The translations under genes and the position numbers were made by a program. Below, piece by piece: positions 1 through 9,584 of a DNA stretch of 11,616 nucleotides. The notes beneath the pieces were generated by a model. The model was not told the DNA's origin, searched no databases, and saw only the letters and a program-made list of their open reading frames with translations. Each line of letters opens with the position of its first letter. Position 1 is the first letter of the stretch. The stretch spans positions 9,170 through 20,785 of the forward strand of contig UZAE01013025.1 of assembly GCA_900617975.1 (NCBI GenBank), in the 5' to 3' direction. The DNA is from Rodentolepis nana (lineage: Eukaryota > Platyhelminthes > Cestoda > Cyclophyllidea > Hymenolepididae).

Positions 1-60
1 CTATGGCAGATTCTCCAACCTCTAGCTAGACTCCCAGAACCAGCTAAGCCATAGCCCAAC

Positions 61-68
61 TATAAAGG
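61..68 (+). promoter_or_regulatory. TATA-like box
   Basis: The sequence TATAAAGG stands upstream of an initiator-like TTCAGTCAG at 98-106. The spacing is a little longer than the usual 25-32 bases. It may be the core promoter of a mobile element. A single TATA match in a eukaryotic genome is weak evidence by itself. Confidence 0.25.
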
Positions 69-103
69 AAACAGACGTGTAGCACGGAGCGCGTTTATTC
101 AGT

Positions 104-183
104 CAGTATATTGTGGATACAGTGTACACGTAGGGAGCTACTCCAGTATATTGTGGATACAGTGTACACGTAGGGAGCTACTC
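104..183. repeat. Perfect 40-bp tandem duplication (two units)
   Basis: Two identical 40-base units lie head to tail (104-143 and 144-183), each beginning CAGTATATTGTGGATACAG and ending GGGAGCTACTC. I see no difference between the two units. Perfect identity in otherwise AT-rich non-coding DNA suggests a recent duplication, or a variable-number array here present in two copies. Each unit contains the near-palindrome GTGTACAC. Confidence 0.9.
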
Positions 184-300
184 ATGATCAGGATGGGGGA
201 TTAGGTCAGAGGTTGACGATTGGTCAGTGTTTGTACGGTCAGTGCGCACAGCGTTGTACGGCCGCACCTCCCGAACCTGGCGAGCAGACATGCAGAAATA

Positions 301-2220
301 CGATGACGTACAAATCGCTAACGTTTATCACAAATCTCTTGATCAAATGATGGATGGAGAATTTGAGATTGCAGACTAAAATTGGAGGTAGAAATATAGA
401 AAACATAAACCTCCATTTGATGGATTAACAATGAGGAACGTTAGGTTACAAGTTCAGTATTGAATTTAGGCCCCTAACAAAATTCTGTTATCTTTTAAAG
501 ATGCTTCGATCAATGTTACTGTGTGTGGAATAGACATTAATGGAGCTTTCTTCTTTATTCTTATTTTGATTCGTATTTTTAATAAATTAGTTAAGATTGA
601 ATTCTGAGCATTTTTCGAAATGAATTAAGTCAGGGACTATTGAAAATTAATCACCACAAAATTGTCCCAATGGTCCAGGTCTTTATACTTTAATGAGAAA
701 GAAATTACTCCTTCCATTATCTCATTATTTAATCAGGTTTAATTGTTTCATTCATCTTCACAATGATCAGATCATATTGAGAAGTAAAATTGTGGACTGC
801 AAAATATATTGCCATTTCGATTTCACCACAAATCAATTGCGAACAATCAAAATAAAACTTTTTTTTAATATTTATTTGCATTATGGTTGTCCATTTGAAG
901 CGTTGCTCTGCCCATACAGATCAACGGTACTGTTTGTAGCCACTTCTCGATTCCACATGTGATTTCGGAGTCTTGACATTGATGCCTACATCTCAATCGC
1001 CACATTCTCTGTGGTTTCCAAGCACATTAAAAGCCTGATAAGTGAGCACTGGAATCGAGGCACTGATAGATGCCCACAGGTGTGGGAGCTTATATATTCC
1101 GTTGCTAACAATTTTGGCATGATTTAGAGTACTCAATAAATCGTGTGCATTACTATCGTTAGGTTTTGGAGCTTGGAACGACTTTCAGTGAAGAAAAACT
1201 TCAATTTCACTTTGTTACTCACACCACTGTCTATCCTTTTTATAAAGTATTTGGAGAGGCATCATGTCGTTGAATACCAAAGAAGTGATTTGAAAGGAGT
1301 TTAATTTTACCTACTTATTATACTCAAATTGGAAAGATATTACTCCCCATTTTAAATCACCATGCTAATCAATGTTAAATGTTTTAAAAACTTTAAATTG
1401 TAACATACTAATAACAAGGCTCTCCCTTCAAGTCACGAATTGATCAATGTGGGTTGCTTAAGAAAATTGAATATCAGATGATTTTGTTCATTGTTTTAGC
1501 TTCCAATTTCAAATGGCGATAAACAATACCCTAGGGTGCAAGTTCAATTTTGATTAAATCACAGGTAAGATTGGCAGGTCTATGAAAGCATTTTCTGGTA
1601 CCAAAAGAATAGATAAACTTCTTTTAATTAAATTTTATGCCCTCAATATAACTTGTAATCTGTCTTGTTCATTTGAGTGAAAGAGGATAAAGGATGGTTG
1701 GACCAAACAGTTAGAGAAATAAACATGTTATGAACTTTTCCATAAAGCATAACAACACTGCTAATGAGCATTTGTAAATTAGCAAAGTAAAGAATCCTCT
1801 TCAACTTGTATGATGTGTCTAATAAGTGCTGTCAACAGGTGAGCGTATAGTCTAGAGAATAAACATTTTGTTGGAAAATTGCTGGTGGACTTTGAGAGTT
1901 ATTTCCACTCAATTAGCTACACTTGCCATGTACTGTAACCGTCAACTCCAAATAACAAATATAAGCACCCTGAAAGCTGAACTTGCCTCAAAATATTGAC
2001 ATGCTTAACAAAGCCAGAATAGGCAAGATAAAATTAATGAACTTTGTAATTCAACTCTTCAAAAATATGTCCACAGATCAGTTCATATTTTTCAACTGAG
2101 CAAAGTTCATTCCACAAATTACCACTACAACCATCGTAGACGAATGGACCACGTTATTTATTTGCCCACTTAATGCAACTTCCTCAACATGACAAAGTCT
2201 CTGTTGACAATTCACAAATG
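301..2220. other. AT-rich non-coding stretch, no gene seen
   Basis: No supported gene is present. The longest open frame (693-962, 89 codons) has a low-complexity hydrophobic translation, no recognisable domain and no sign of splice-linked partners. Several AATAAA hexamers occur (for example near 1134 and 1857), but with no coding region upstream they mean little. A short CCCACA/TGTGGG inverted pair lies near 1073-1090. Confidence 0.6.
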
Positions 2221-2221
2221 T

Positions 2222-2252
2222 TCTCCTTCTCCTCCTCCTCCTCCTCCTTCTC
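2222..2252. repeat. CTC/CCT trinucleotide microsatellite
   Basis: A short run of CTC/CCT triplets with a few interruptions forms a pure pyrimidine strand on +. It is a simple-sequence repeat with no reading frame of interest around it. It would be expected to vary in length between individuals. Confidence 0.8.
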
Positions 2253-2676
2253 TGATGAATCTTAAATGCACACGGTTGGACAATTCTAGTATTTCATATT
2301 GCGAAAATGGTGAATGGCAAAAGTGAATTTCACTGCCTTCAAGCAGTCCATTAATAGGCTAAATAATTGATCGTAACAAAGTTCAAAGTCATTTGAATTC
2401 TCCTCATCTTCATCATTCCATTATAGCCTAAGTTACATTAGCTAAGGCGTTGTTTTTAGAAAAGACGTGAAAATAACTCATTGTTACTGCATCACCCTTT
2501 AATATTCGTTCTTCATTGCTATCTTTTTACAATTCTTCGTAATCGAAAATGCCAATCATCGAGAGTTTGGTCACAAACATTTGCACCTCTATTGGCAATT
2601 CTCAAATACTCTTTTACTCTACTGAATCTCGGAAGTTGTAAATTATTTTTTTGAAATATCAGTGGATATTGACAGA

Positions 2677-2990
2677 TATTTATTTATTTCAAATGGCAGG
2701 TTTTAAGATAGTTATCATTAAGGATTTCGTTGATTTCGGGCTTCACATAGGGAAGGAACATCAAAGTGAGAAAAATTTGTGAGGGGGGGACAGAAGAGTG
2801 TTTCATGAATGTAAAAGAGACAGACAGGCAGATACAAAGGCAGATAAATGATAAGATGAGAACTGTGGAAGTGGCTGAATATAACATACAGTGGTGTCAA
2901 AGTAGTTAGAAGTCAGAAGCCAACTGCTGGCTTATAGGCTTTTGCCATATGAGTATACGGTGCACAGGGTACACCTTGTGGATACAGACT
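2677..2990 (-). mobile_element. SINE-like dispersed repeat, copy A
   Basis: This copy is in the opposite orientation to copy B and the same orientation as copy C. In element sense (minus strand) the head is near 2990 and the tail is the AAATAAATAAATA run at 2677-2689. It shares with copy C the blocks AAGGAACATCAAAG (about 2753), CAGAAGAGTGTTTCA (2791-2805) and CATACAGTGGTGT (2885-2897). It shares with copy B the tail block ending CTGCCATTTG plus the AAAT run and a GACAGACAGGCAG block. The head is the most decayed of the three: the GAG/GTAAGT block of B and C reads GGATACAG here, and no clear target-site duplication is seen. The ORFs inside it are repeat sequence and not genes. Confidence 0.75.
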
Positions 2991-5163
2991 GCAGGAAATT
3001 GGCAATATGAATCACATATCAACTCATACTCCTCCTTAGATGTGAATCGATTCTCGTTGCCTTGTCAGCATTCGTAGATAAGTTTTACGCTTTCTCCTTT
3101 ACTTCCATACATATCCTAAGATGGGAAGAACTCAGAGCATGGTCCTCCTTCAATATGAACTGAAATTTGTAAATATAGGTAGATATAACCCACTTTGCTA
3201 CCCGAACAATTGATTTGAGTCATTTTCTTTTAATTGACAAGTCTCAATTTTCTCTTAAATGAAACTCACAAATTTGTTCCATGGTGTTTTAGTGTCAGGT
3301 ATTATACAAAACTTTCAAATGTATTAAAACTTACCGTGACCAGTGACCCACAATTCTTCAGGTTATAATTAGGTTTATGTTGATTTACGATCAGTGATGC
3401 CGACGGCAATTGGATACATCAAGACGATGGTGGCTATCATCTAGCTGTAGATTGATGAAGACTTTGATTGAAAATTTATTTCTTGGACTTCTCCCATTTT
3501 CTCACGGTGATAATCACTCTTTATCAGATTAAAGTGCTCCAAACATCTTGGTGGCTTTAATACGCACAATTTAGAACTCGATTTCCTCGCTTATTATTAG
3601 AAGTATAGTTCAAAAGATTCTTGAACATACTCGTAGCCATTGGATTCTAGTGATAAAACACTGATTTACCAAATCTTTGGCTGTAAAAATCTAACCCATA
3701 TCCACCACTGGTTTTCGGAATGGATATACACAAGTTTGTCTCGTTTGAGTGCACTTTTCACTAGAAATATATATTTGTTTACCATATCAATTGAGAAATT
3801 ATTAACAAGAGGCTCATATTTGAGAGGACTCAGTAAATTGACTCCTTAATTCTAGAAATCATGAGTTTACTCTAAAGTTACGTAGAACCCTTGTTCAAAT
3901 TGTTCCATTTTCATATTTTGCTTTGTTACTATATCTAACCACGACAGTTAATGCAAGCACAATGAACAATAACGGGTTTGTAAAGGTAATTGTGTGGTCC
4001 GTTGCGGTAACAACGTGTGGAAACTTTTTTGATTCCCCCTCTCCATACGAAGAACCATTGAAATACACTCGAACTCGCCATAATTTTAAGGAGTCCTACT
4101 TGGCAAGGCAACTTTGTGTTGTGTTGACAGCGCATTCTTTGGGTGGAAGTGAGGTATCTATGAACTGACCTCGTGAGAGACTCACACTGTGTGTGCACCA
4201 GTGAACAGCAATTTAAATACTTTTCTATTAGCAGTAATTAAGACCAACTGTGCCATCGGGTTCAACAGCCCTCATAGCCGCGTATAAATGATTTCTATTT
4301 CAATAGGCATATTTTTTGAAATTCTCAACAATTTTATTTGCGTGTGCCTTATTCAATTGAATGATTCTATCATTCGGATGCAGTGACCTAACTGCTCATG
4401 GAAACGATTAGGGTTAATAATCACTCTATTGTAAATACAAGATTTTAATAGACTTTGACAAACCTGTGCGATTGACGTGATCCGATGCAGTTTTTAAACT
4501 ATGTTCTTTTTTCTCTTTTCTTCGAAACGCAATTAGATTTACATTACTGTTCCGTGTCAAATCTGTTTCCATTTCAACCGGCATCACTATGGAGGAATGA
4601 AATACATTGTCCGCTCGTTGAATTCATGCCCCACTTGGTGAGCTTTGCATCTCCACATCCAGGATCTATTGGAAGTTTACAAGGATTTTGTTCCATTGTT
4701 GAATCTAAAGATCATATGTGTGAAAAAAATCCAGAAGTTCAGTTTGTGAATTGGAGAATGACAATTCAAACTTGTAAAATACCCAATAGCCAACAAATAA
4801 TCTATTAATATTCCAAACGGCACTACTCTCAAAATTCCTACTCGTATTAGCCAGTTAGACAGTCTATTCCAATGTGCCTTATTTCATAAGTATAGACAAA
4901 GTTAAGGTTGTCAAAGTATTAGATTGCGAAATGAGATGGAATTGCAACATTTGAACATGTTCAAACAAATTCAAATTTGGCATCTTTTCCTCTCGACGTT
5001 ATATTCCTAACAAAAGTGAATCAGATATTATCGGAATTAGGCAATTATAAATGTGGATTATTCGTCATTACAGACGTTTGCGACTTACATTCAGAGAACC
5101 TGAAGGCAAATAGCGATATCAGAGCGATGGCAGCAATCATCTCATGTCATATCAATAGAACTT
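2991..5163. other. Non-coding stretch, no gene seen
   Basis: No supported gene. A somewhat less AT-rich patch at about 3920-4200 is open on both strands (81 and 87 codons), but neither translation resembles a known family. Open frames at 4485-4808 and 4977-5228 are likewise unrecognised, and the second runs into repeat copy B. They could be decayed or lineage-specific exons, but nothing seen here (splice sites joining them, conserved motifs) supports calling them. Confidence 0.5.
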
Positions 5164-5172
5164 TACTTCATG
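5164..5172. repeat. Left target-site duplication of repeat copy B
   Basis: TACTTCATG occurs immediately before the head of copy B and again immediately after its AAAT tail at 5469-5477. A 9-base exact direct repeat placed at both borders of an element with an A-rich tail is the usual mark of target-primed retrotransposition. Confidence 0.75.
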
Positions 5173-5468
5173 GACTTGGGGTGTGCAAAAGACTTACCTC
5201 CACGTGGTGCACCCTGGGCAACGTATAGTCAGACGACAAAAAAGTCTATTGACCTGTAGTTAACTTCTCACTTCAAACTACCATCACCCCTCTGTATGTC
5301 CTATTCGACCCCTTCAACAGTACTCATCTTACCTTTTCTCTGCCTTTGTGTCTGCCTGTCTGTCTGTTACACCTGTGAATCGCTCTTCTTTCCCCCCTCT
5401 GTGAAGCCTGAAGTCAACTAAAGGGCTAATGATAACTAGCAAAATGCCTGCCATTTGAAATAAATAAA
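5173..5468 (+). mobile_element. SINE-like dispersed repeat, copy B (complete, with TSD)
   Basis: This 296-bp element runs from a TGGGGTGTG head (about 5177) through a conserved block with the palindrome CACGTG (5201-5206), a TCTGCCTGTCTGTCTG block and a C-run (5392-5397), to a tail of AAATAAATAAA. It is bounded by an exact 9-bp direct repeat. Against copies A and C it lacks a stretch of about 28 bases next to the C-run. No coding capacity is evident. A weak TGGTGCACCCTGG box just inside the head could be a degenerate pol III A box, but I cannot show a convincing B box, so its promoter type stays open. Alternatives are a LINE 3' end or an isolated LTR. The similar length and shared head of the copies, the A-rich tail and a TSD longer than the usual 4-6 bp of LTR elements favour SINE-like. 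Confidence 0.7.
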
Positions 5469-5477
5469 TACTTCATG
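5469..5477. repeat. Right target-site duplication of repeat copy B
   Basis: This is the second exact copy of TACTTCATG, directly after the AAATAAA tail of copy B. It pairs with 5164-5172. Confidence 0.75.
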
Positions 5478-8400
5478 CGCGTTTATACTTAAATTTAAAC
5501 GTTAATATTTCTTCTCTTACACCACTGTGCTCATTATGCTAATTAGATTTTAGTGTTTCAATTATCTTCCCTCGCCTCATTTGTAGTTGGGTAAACAAGA
5601 CTACCAAGTATAATTTAATTTTTACATCAAACATTAATGCTCATCAATACCTTTTTTATAAAATTAACTTACTAAAAAACATGTAGTAAGATTGAGATCG
5701 TATTAAATTTTTAATTTAAGGAGTAAGAGTGGGTAAGGGGAAATGGGCATTGAAATACATAATTAGTTTTTGATAATTACGTTACTTTCCGGCATTTTTG
5801 TTGAAATAGAGAGATTTGAATCCAACTTTAGCCGACTATCATACTCCTTCCATTCAACATGACACGACACTACCCAATTTTGATGCAATAATCAATTATT
5901 TGTGTTGAAATTGCAGAGACCATCGACATTTCCATCTACTTAACAATTAATGCGACCTTACAATGTTGTGACTTTTTCAAATAATAATAATTTCTAACAA
6001 CAAAGAGGTCAAAAGCTGAAATATGAATACGGGAAACTGAGAATTTTGGCCAAAATAAAGGCGAAATTTAAGTCTCTTCCATTAGATCAAAATTGGGAAA
6101 AAGATTTGCCTAAACGAAGGCTTAATGTGGAATCGAACCATCTATGGCCCTTTGCGTGAGCTTTGTCACCAGCCTCTGAATTCGAATTGATCGGTGACGC
6201 CTATGAGAAACCGTTCAAAAACCTATGAGGCGCGTTTGACAAATCTAGAGTAAAACGCCAAGATTACTCCATAAGTTCACTCACTTCTGCAATTAATGCC
6301 AATTTTTAAGCGATAGCGGTGTGAATTAAATCGACGAGGTACCACAAAAATAAAAGCTAGCACATCCCGAATGTTGATGTCGATCTAGAAGTGGGTGGAA
6401 ATGAGTGAGTGAAGAGTTAAAAGCCACACAGTACCAGGTGTTATAATATATTAGACTAAATAAACTACATTTACCTTCCACTCAATTTATCTACCTGTAA
6501 CTCAAAAATGCTTCAAATTCACTTTCAAATCACCTGGCAATGCCCATCTGTGGTGAACTTTTAAACTTTATGGTTTCAAGTTGCCTCAAAGATTTCCAAG
6601 TGCAAACGCGATCAGAGGGTATTGGTGGATCGGTCACAACAGACACAATGACCTCTTTGCCCAGTCGAAGATTGCTTCAACAATAATGTGAGAAGAAGAT
6701 GCCTGCCAAACCATGTGATAAATAAGAAAAGACTCACAAACTTTATTTATACCCGCAAGTATATGTAAAATGTACCGTATTACTTTACCAAAGAGAATAT
6801 TTTTAATTAATGCCATTTTCAATCTTCCATCAATTCCTCCTACATCTCATGATTTAATAGTGTATTTAGATGAACAAGCAATTTTTCGGTTTCACGCCGA
6901 GAATAATTCAACAAATGATAGTACTGATTGTTTATCTTTTTAATTCATTGAAGATGAGCTGTTGCTTCGTGATACAAATTTGACTGTCCAAAAAATGGAA
7001 CTATTTAGAATCATTGCCTTAAAGTAATAATTTTGATAAAATGACATTATTAAAGTGATAGAAAAAAATACTACTATAATTAATAGTAGTTCTAATAAAA
7101 ATATAGCTTAAATATTTTATTTCTGACTAAAAGCGCACAGTGTGTCTTTTTTGTTTTATTAGAAGTATACGTGGTAAATGAAGCAGGAAGTGCATGCCGA
7201 AATGGAAATATCAATGTGAATGTTCCATGTCCATATGACTTCAATAGTAATGCACTAATACATACGACGACGGTATATCAATTGGAAAGGATAACTGTGA
7301 ATGGATTTTGAAAATTATAGACGAAAAGAGGAAGTGTGCGCGATCCTTGCCAATCGTATCATACGGGCCATTTCTCCATTGAAGAGAGCATTTCTCACAC
7401 AGCAAGGAAGTGTAAGAAATTCCAGACATCGGAATGATTGAATGCAATTCGAATCCCACTTCCAATTTTTCCAATCTGGTATTGATTTTACATTTTTCTT
7501 GAAAAAATGATTATAATTACTTCAGCTGAAAATAATTTCGATCCATTTCGAGCATAAAGCTCTCTCCAAGTTTTCCAGTTTAGGACCATAGTCCAAGGAA
7601 ATGCAATAGTCATTGACTTTTTTATTGGTAAGTTACAATTTTCGTTGATTTAACTGCATAGATCATCCATTTATGTCAGTTTCCAATTTGGAACATTCTG
7701 CTTCTTCTACTATAATGCTGGTAGTATATAGCTAGTTGGACATTTCTATCAAGTGCGAAATTCGGCCTCATTGATATTCACTGTGATTGAAGTTATCTTC
7801 GTGGTGATTGAAGCCAACTCATACTAATCAATACCAACACATCAAAATTAATGGTACACTGAATATTATTTAGTAAAAGTCAAGTCATGCTCAAAGCATT
7901 GGCCACTTTTCAATTCCACTCTTCTGGTGGGGCTCATCCTTATCGCCTGAATTCTGCCAAAGAAGCATCTCTATCACACGCCAAGACGACTGAACTTTAA
8001 ACAAACTGAATAATCAAAGGTCGCATTTAACAAGTTGGAAAGATGGACAAAATATTTCCCTCAAAAAACACTTCACTTAAATCGATCGCTCCAAATGCTG
8101 TGTAATTCATCCTTGAAATTCTGATCAATTAAAATTGTAGATTCGCAGCATTTCATTGAACTTGGTGTGTGCATTGAAATTCGTATCAGGATTGAAGCAA
8201 CTTGAACAGCATAACTGTGAGTGTTTGAAATATTTCTTTCAATTGATTGATAATTGATGTAAGATGTCAGTATGAATTTGTGCAAGTGTGCAATTAAGTG
8301 ACCAACCGGAAGTGAATGTCATAAAAGCATGGGAATTAAAATGCACCCAATGGACTCTGCAAAATTTCACGAGAAAATTGTGTGGAAAAACCCAAGAAAT

Positions 8401-8542
8401 TCATAATATTAATTTTAAATTAAATTAAAAAAGAGATTGGAAATTAGATATTTTTTGTGAAAGCAAAAGACTTTTGTACATCGCTGAGTAACTTGAAAAA
8501 TAAGCACTTTGTTTATCTAAAGTCAAGTGGACATTTAATTGA
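5478..8542. other. AT-rich non-coding stretch, no gene seen
   Basis: No supported gene. The only local structures I see are short: an 8-bp perfect hairpin at 7070-7090 (ACTACTAT, 5-base loop, ATAGTAGT), a palindrome AATTCGAATT near 6180-6190, and GTCACC/GGTGAC arms at about 6166 and 6193. A minus-strand open frame at 7241-7474 has a reasonably coding-like composition with a Cys-x-x-Cys pair, but it does not begin with ATG and I do not recognise it. This stretch would include any far-upstream promoter of the kinase gene. Confidence 0.5.
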
Positions 8543-8575
8543 ATGGCCGTTGCAATGGAGTTATTCGGGAATGAA
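8543..8575 (+). CDS. Candidate first coding exon of the kinase gene (11 codons)
   Basis: An ATG directly after an in-frame TGA opens eleven codons reading MAVAMELFGNE and ends at GAA followed by GTAAGA (8576-8581), a good donor. The donor is in phase 0, which matches the phase-0 acceptor at 9097-9098, so joining would give an uninterrupted frame across a 523-bp intron. The exon is too short to carry any family signal. ATG-plus-donor combinations of this size occur by chance, and the base at -3 is a T, which is not a favoured start context. It competes with the possibility that a trans-spliced leader supplies the AUG. Confidence 0.25.
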
Positions 8576-9082
8576 GTAAGAATATTGGCATTGCTTGATA
8601 ATGTCATCTGTATATATTAAGTAGAAATTGTGTCAAGTATTGTTTGCAAAAGAGCCAGGAAAATTGCGACTCTAATCGATGGACAGGAGATAAAATTGTA
8701 GACATTTAGACATTTGTGTTCAAGATTGCCCACTTGTTCAATCGAATGTATAGGTTAGACGAGAGTTGCGCACTCCAAAATAAGATGCATATGTACTTTA
8801 ACCATTTGTTCAAAAGGTTCCAAATTTGCTCAATGGAGGGGTCTACTGAATGATCAAAGAACTGAATGCGATTTTTCAGTATTTGTTATTTCTATTGCTC
8901 ACTTGTCTAATGTTAATTTTCATGCTAGTCCAACTTCTTCAGCTTCTTGATTTCGAATGAGTAGGTGGAGCGAAACGATCAGCACGAGGCAAAATATGAC
9001 CCAATATAAAGAATTACGCAGTTTCATAATTAATACCTTTTGAGTGAAAGCCAGCTAATCTGTTGCAATTTGTTAATCCCAC

Positions 9083-9098
9083 CTTTGTTGTGTTCCAG
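9083..9098 (+). promoter_or_regulatory. 3' splice acceptor before the first recognised kinase exon
   Basis: The pyrimidine- and T-rich sequence CTTTGTTGTGTTCCAG ends in AG at 9097-9098. The frame that encodes the kinase N-lobe starts in phase 0 at 9099 and has no ATG before the kinase domain. In the same frame a TGA lies at 9045-9047, upstream of the acceptor. The coding exon must therefore be joined to something else, either a cis exon or a spliced leader. Confidence 0.6.
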
Positions 9099-9584
9099 CT
9101 ACCAAAGTCCAAGAACTCAGAGGGAGATAGCGGCACCGCACTCACGAAAAATGCCATTTCACGCAAATCAAGAGTGAAGGGGAGAAAGAAGGAGGATGAA
9201 GAGACGGTTGATAGAGTTGGTGGAGAATGCCATTCTCCTCTTTCCGCTCAGGTGATCGCAAGCTCAGACACAGCTTACGAGTTTGGCGCAGACGCTCGAT
9301 GCAACACTCGCAATTTGGGCTCATTTCGACTGTTCGATGAGCACTACAGCCAGGAGTACTATATAGGCTGTGGCGTCTCCTGTGAAGCGTACAAAGGCAC
9401 TGTCAAGTCGGTGGAAGGAGGTGAAAAGGCAGACTGTGGAGTAGGAGAAGTGGAAACAAACGACAGTAAGGAAAAGTACGTCACTCTCAAGTGGCTTTAT
9501 GCGAAATTCACCGACGGCGTGTCACCTCGTGGCATACACTTGAGAGAGGCGGAGATTCTCTCAAAAATCAGTCATCCCAATATA
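9099..9584 (+). CDS. Kinase exon 1, first part (N-terminal extension and N-lobe to HPNI)
   Basis: 162 codons from the splice acceptor to the ATA of HPNI. Residues 20-35 are rich in Lys and Arg (SRKSRVKGRKK). The domain begins at about residue 77. Between beta strands 2 and 3 (about 101-126) is an insert rich in Gly, Glu and Lys that makes this turn longer than in ordinary CDKs. The PITSLRE-like helix-C region reads GVSPRGIHLREAEIL, two residues longer than the CDK pattern before the LRE. The frame stays open to 9728, but after HPNI the kinase homology passes to another frame. Confidence 0.75.

Larger units (their letters stand above)
1..300. other. GC-richer segment, possible mobile-element or LTR fragment
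   Basis: This stretch has clearly more G and C than the AT-rich sequence that follows from about 300 onward. It contains a TATA-like box (TATAAAGG at 61-68), a perfect 40-bp tandem duplication (104-183) and a perfect 7-bp inverted pair (CTATGGC at 1-7, GCCATAG at 48-54). No reading frame of interest is seen. The TATA box followed by an initiator-like TTCAGTCAG some 37 bases downstream would fit a retrotransposon LTR or a gene promoter cut by the window edge. No terminal repeats, primer-binding site or coding part can be seen, so the class is not determined. Confidence 0.3.

Noticed and set aside
2684..2900. Two minus-strand open frames rich in Leu, Ile and Cys
   Set aside because: They are translations of repeat copy A; the related segments in B and C are not kept in frame.
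111..2988. Shared 12-mer TTGTGGATACAG in the 40-bp tandem units and in the head of repeat copy A
   Set aside because: The match does not extend on either side and the corresponding site in copies B and C is different, so chance is the simpler explanation.
4485..4808. 107-codon plus-strand open frame
   Set aside because: It is the longest frame in the left two thirds, but the translation shows no domain, signal or family similarity and the region has no gene-like flanks.
4977..5228. 83-codon plus-strand open frame
   Set aside because: It does not begin with ATG, its last part is the head of repeat copy B, and the rest matches no family I know. An old exon cannot be excluded.
6120..6150. Possible minus-strand tRNA B box (GGTTCGATTCC)
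   Set aside because: The T-arm stem does not pair well and no acceptor, D or anticodon stem can be built upstream.
7070..7090. 8-bp perfect hairpin ACTACTAT / ATAGTAGT
   Set aside because: In sequence this AT-rich a stem of this size is expected by chance, and nothing around it suggests a function.
7241..7474. 77-codon minus-strand open frame with a Cys-x-x-Cys pair
   Set aside because: The composition is coding-like and a CAG acceptor-like site precedes it, but there is no ATG start, no partner exon and no recognised motif.
9142..9324. Minus-strand open frame of 60 codons under the kinase exon
   Set aside because: It is the antisense shadow of the kinase N-terminal exon.
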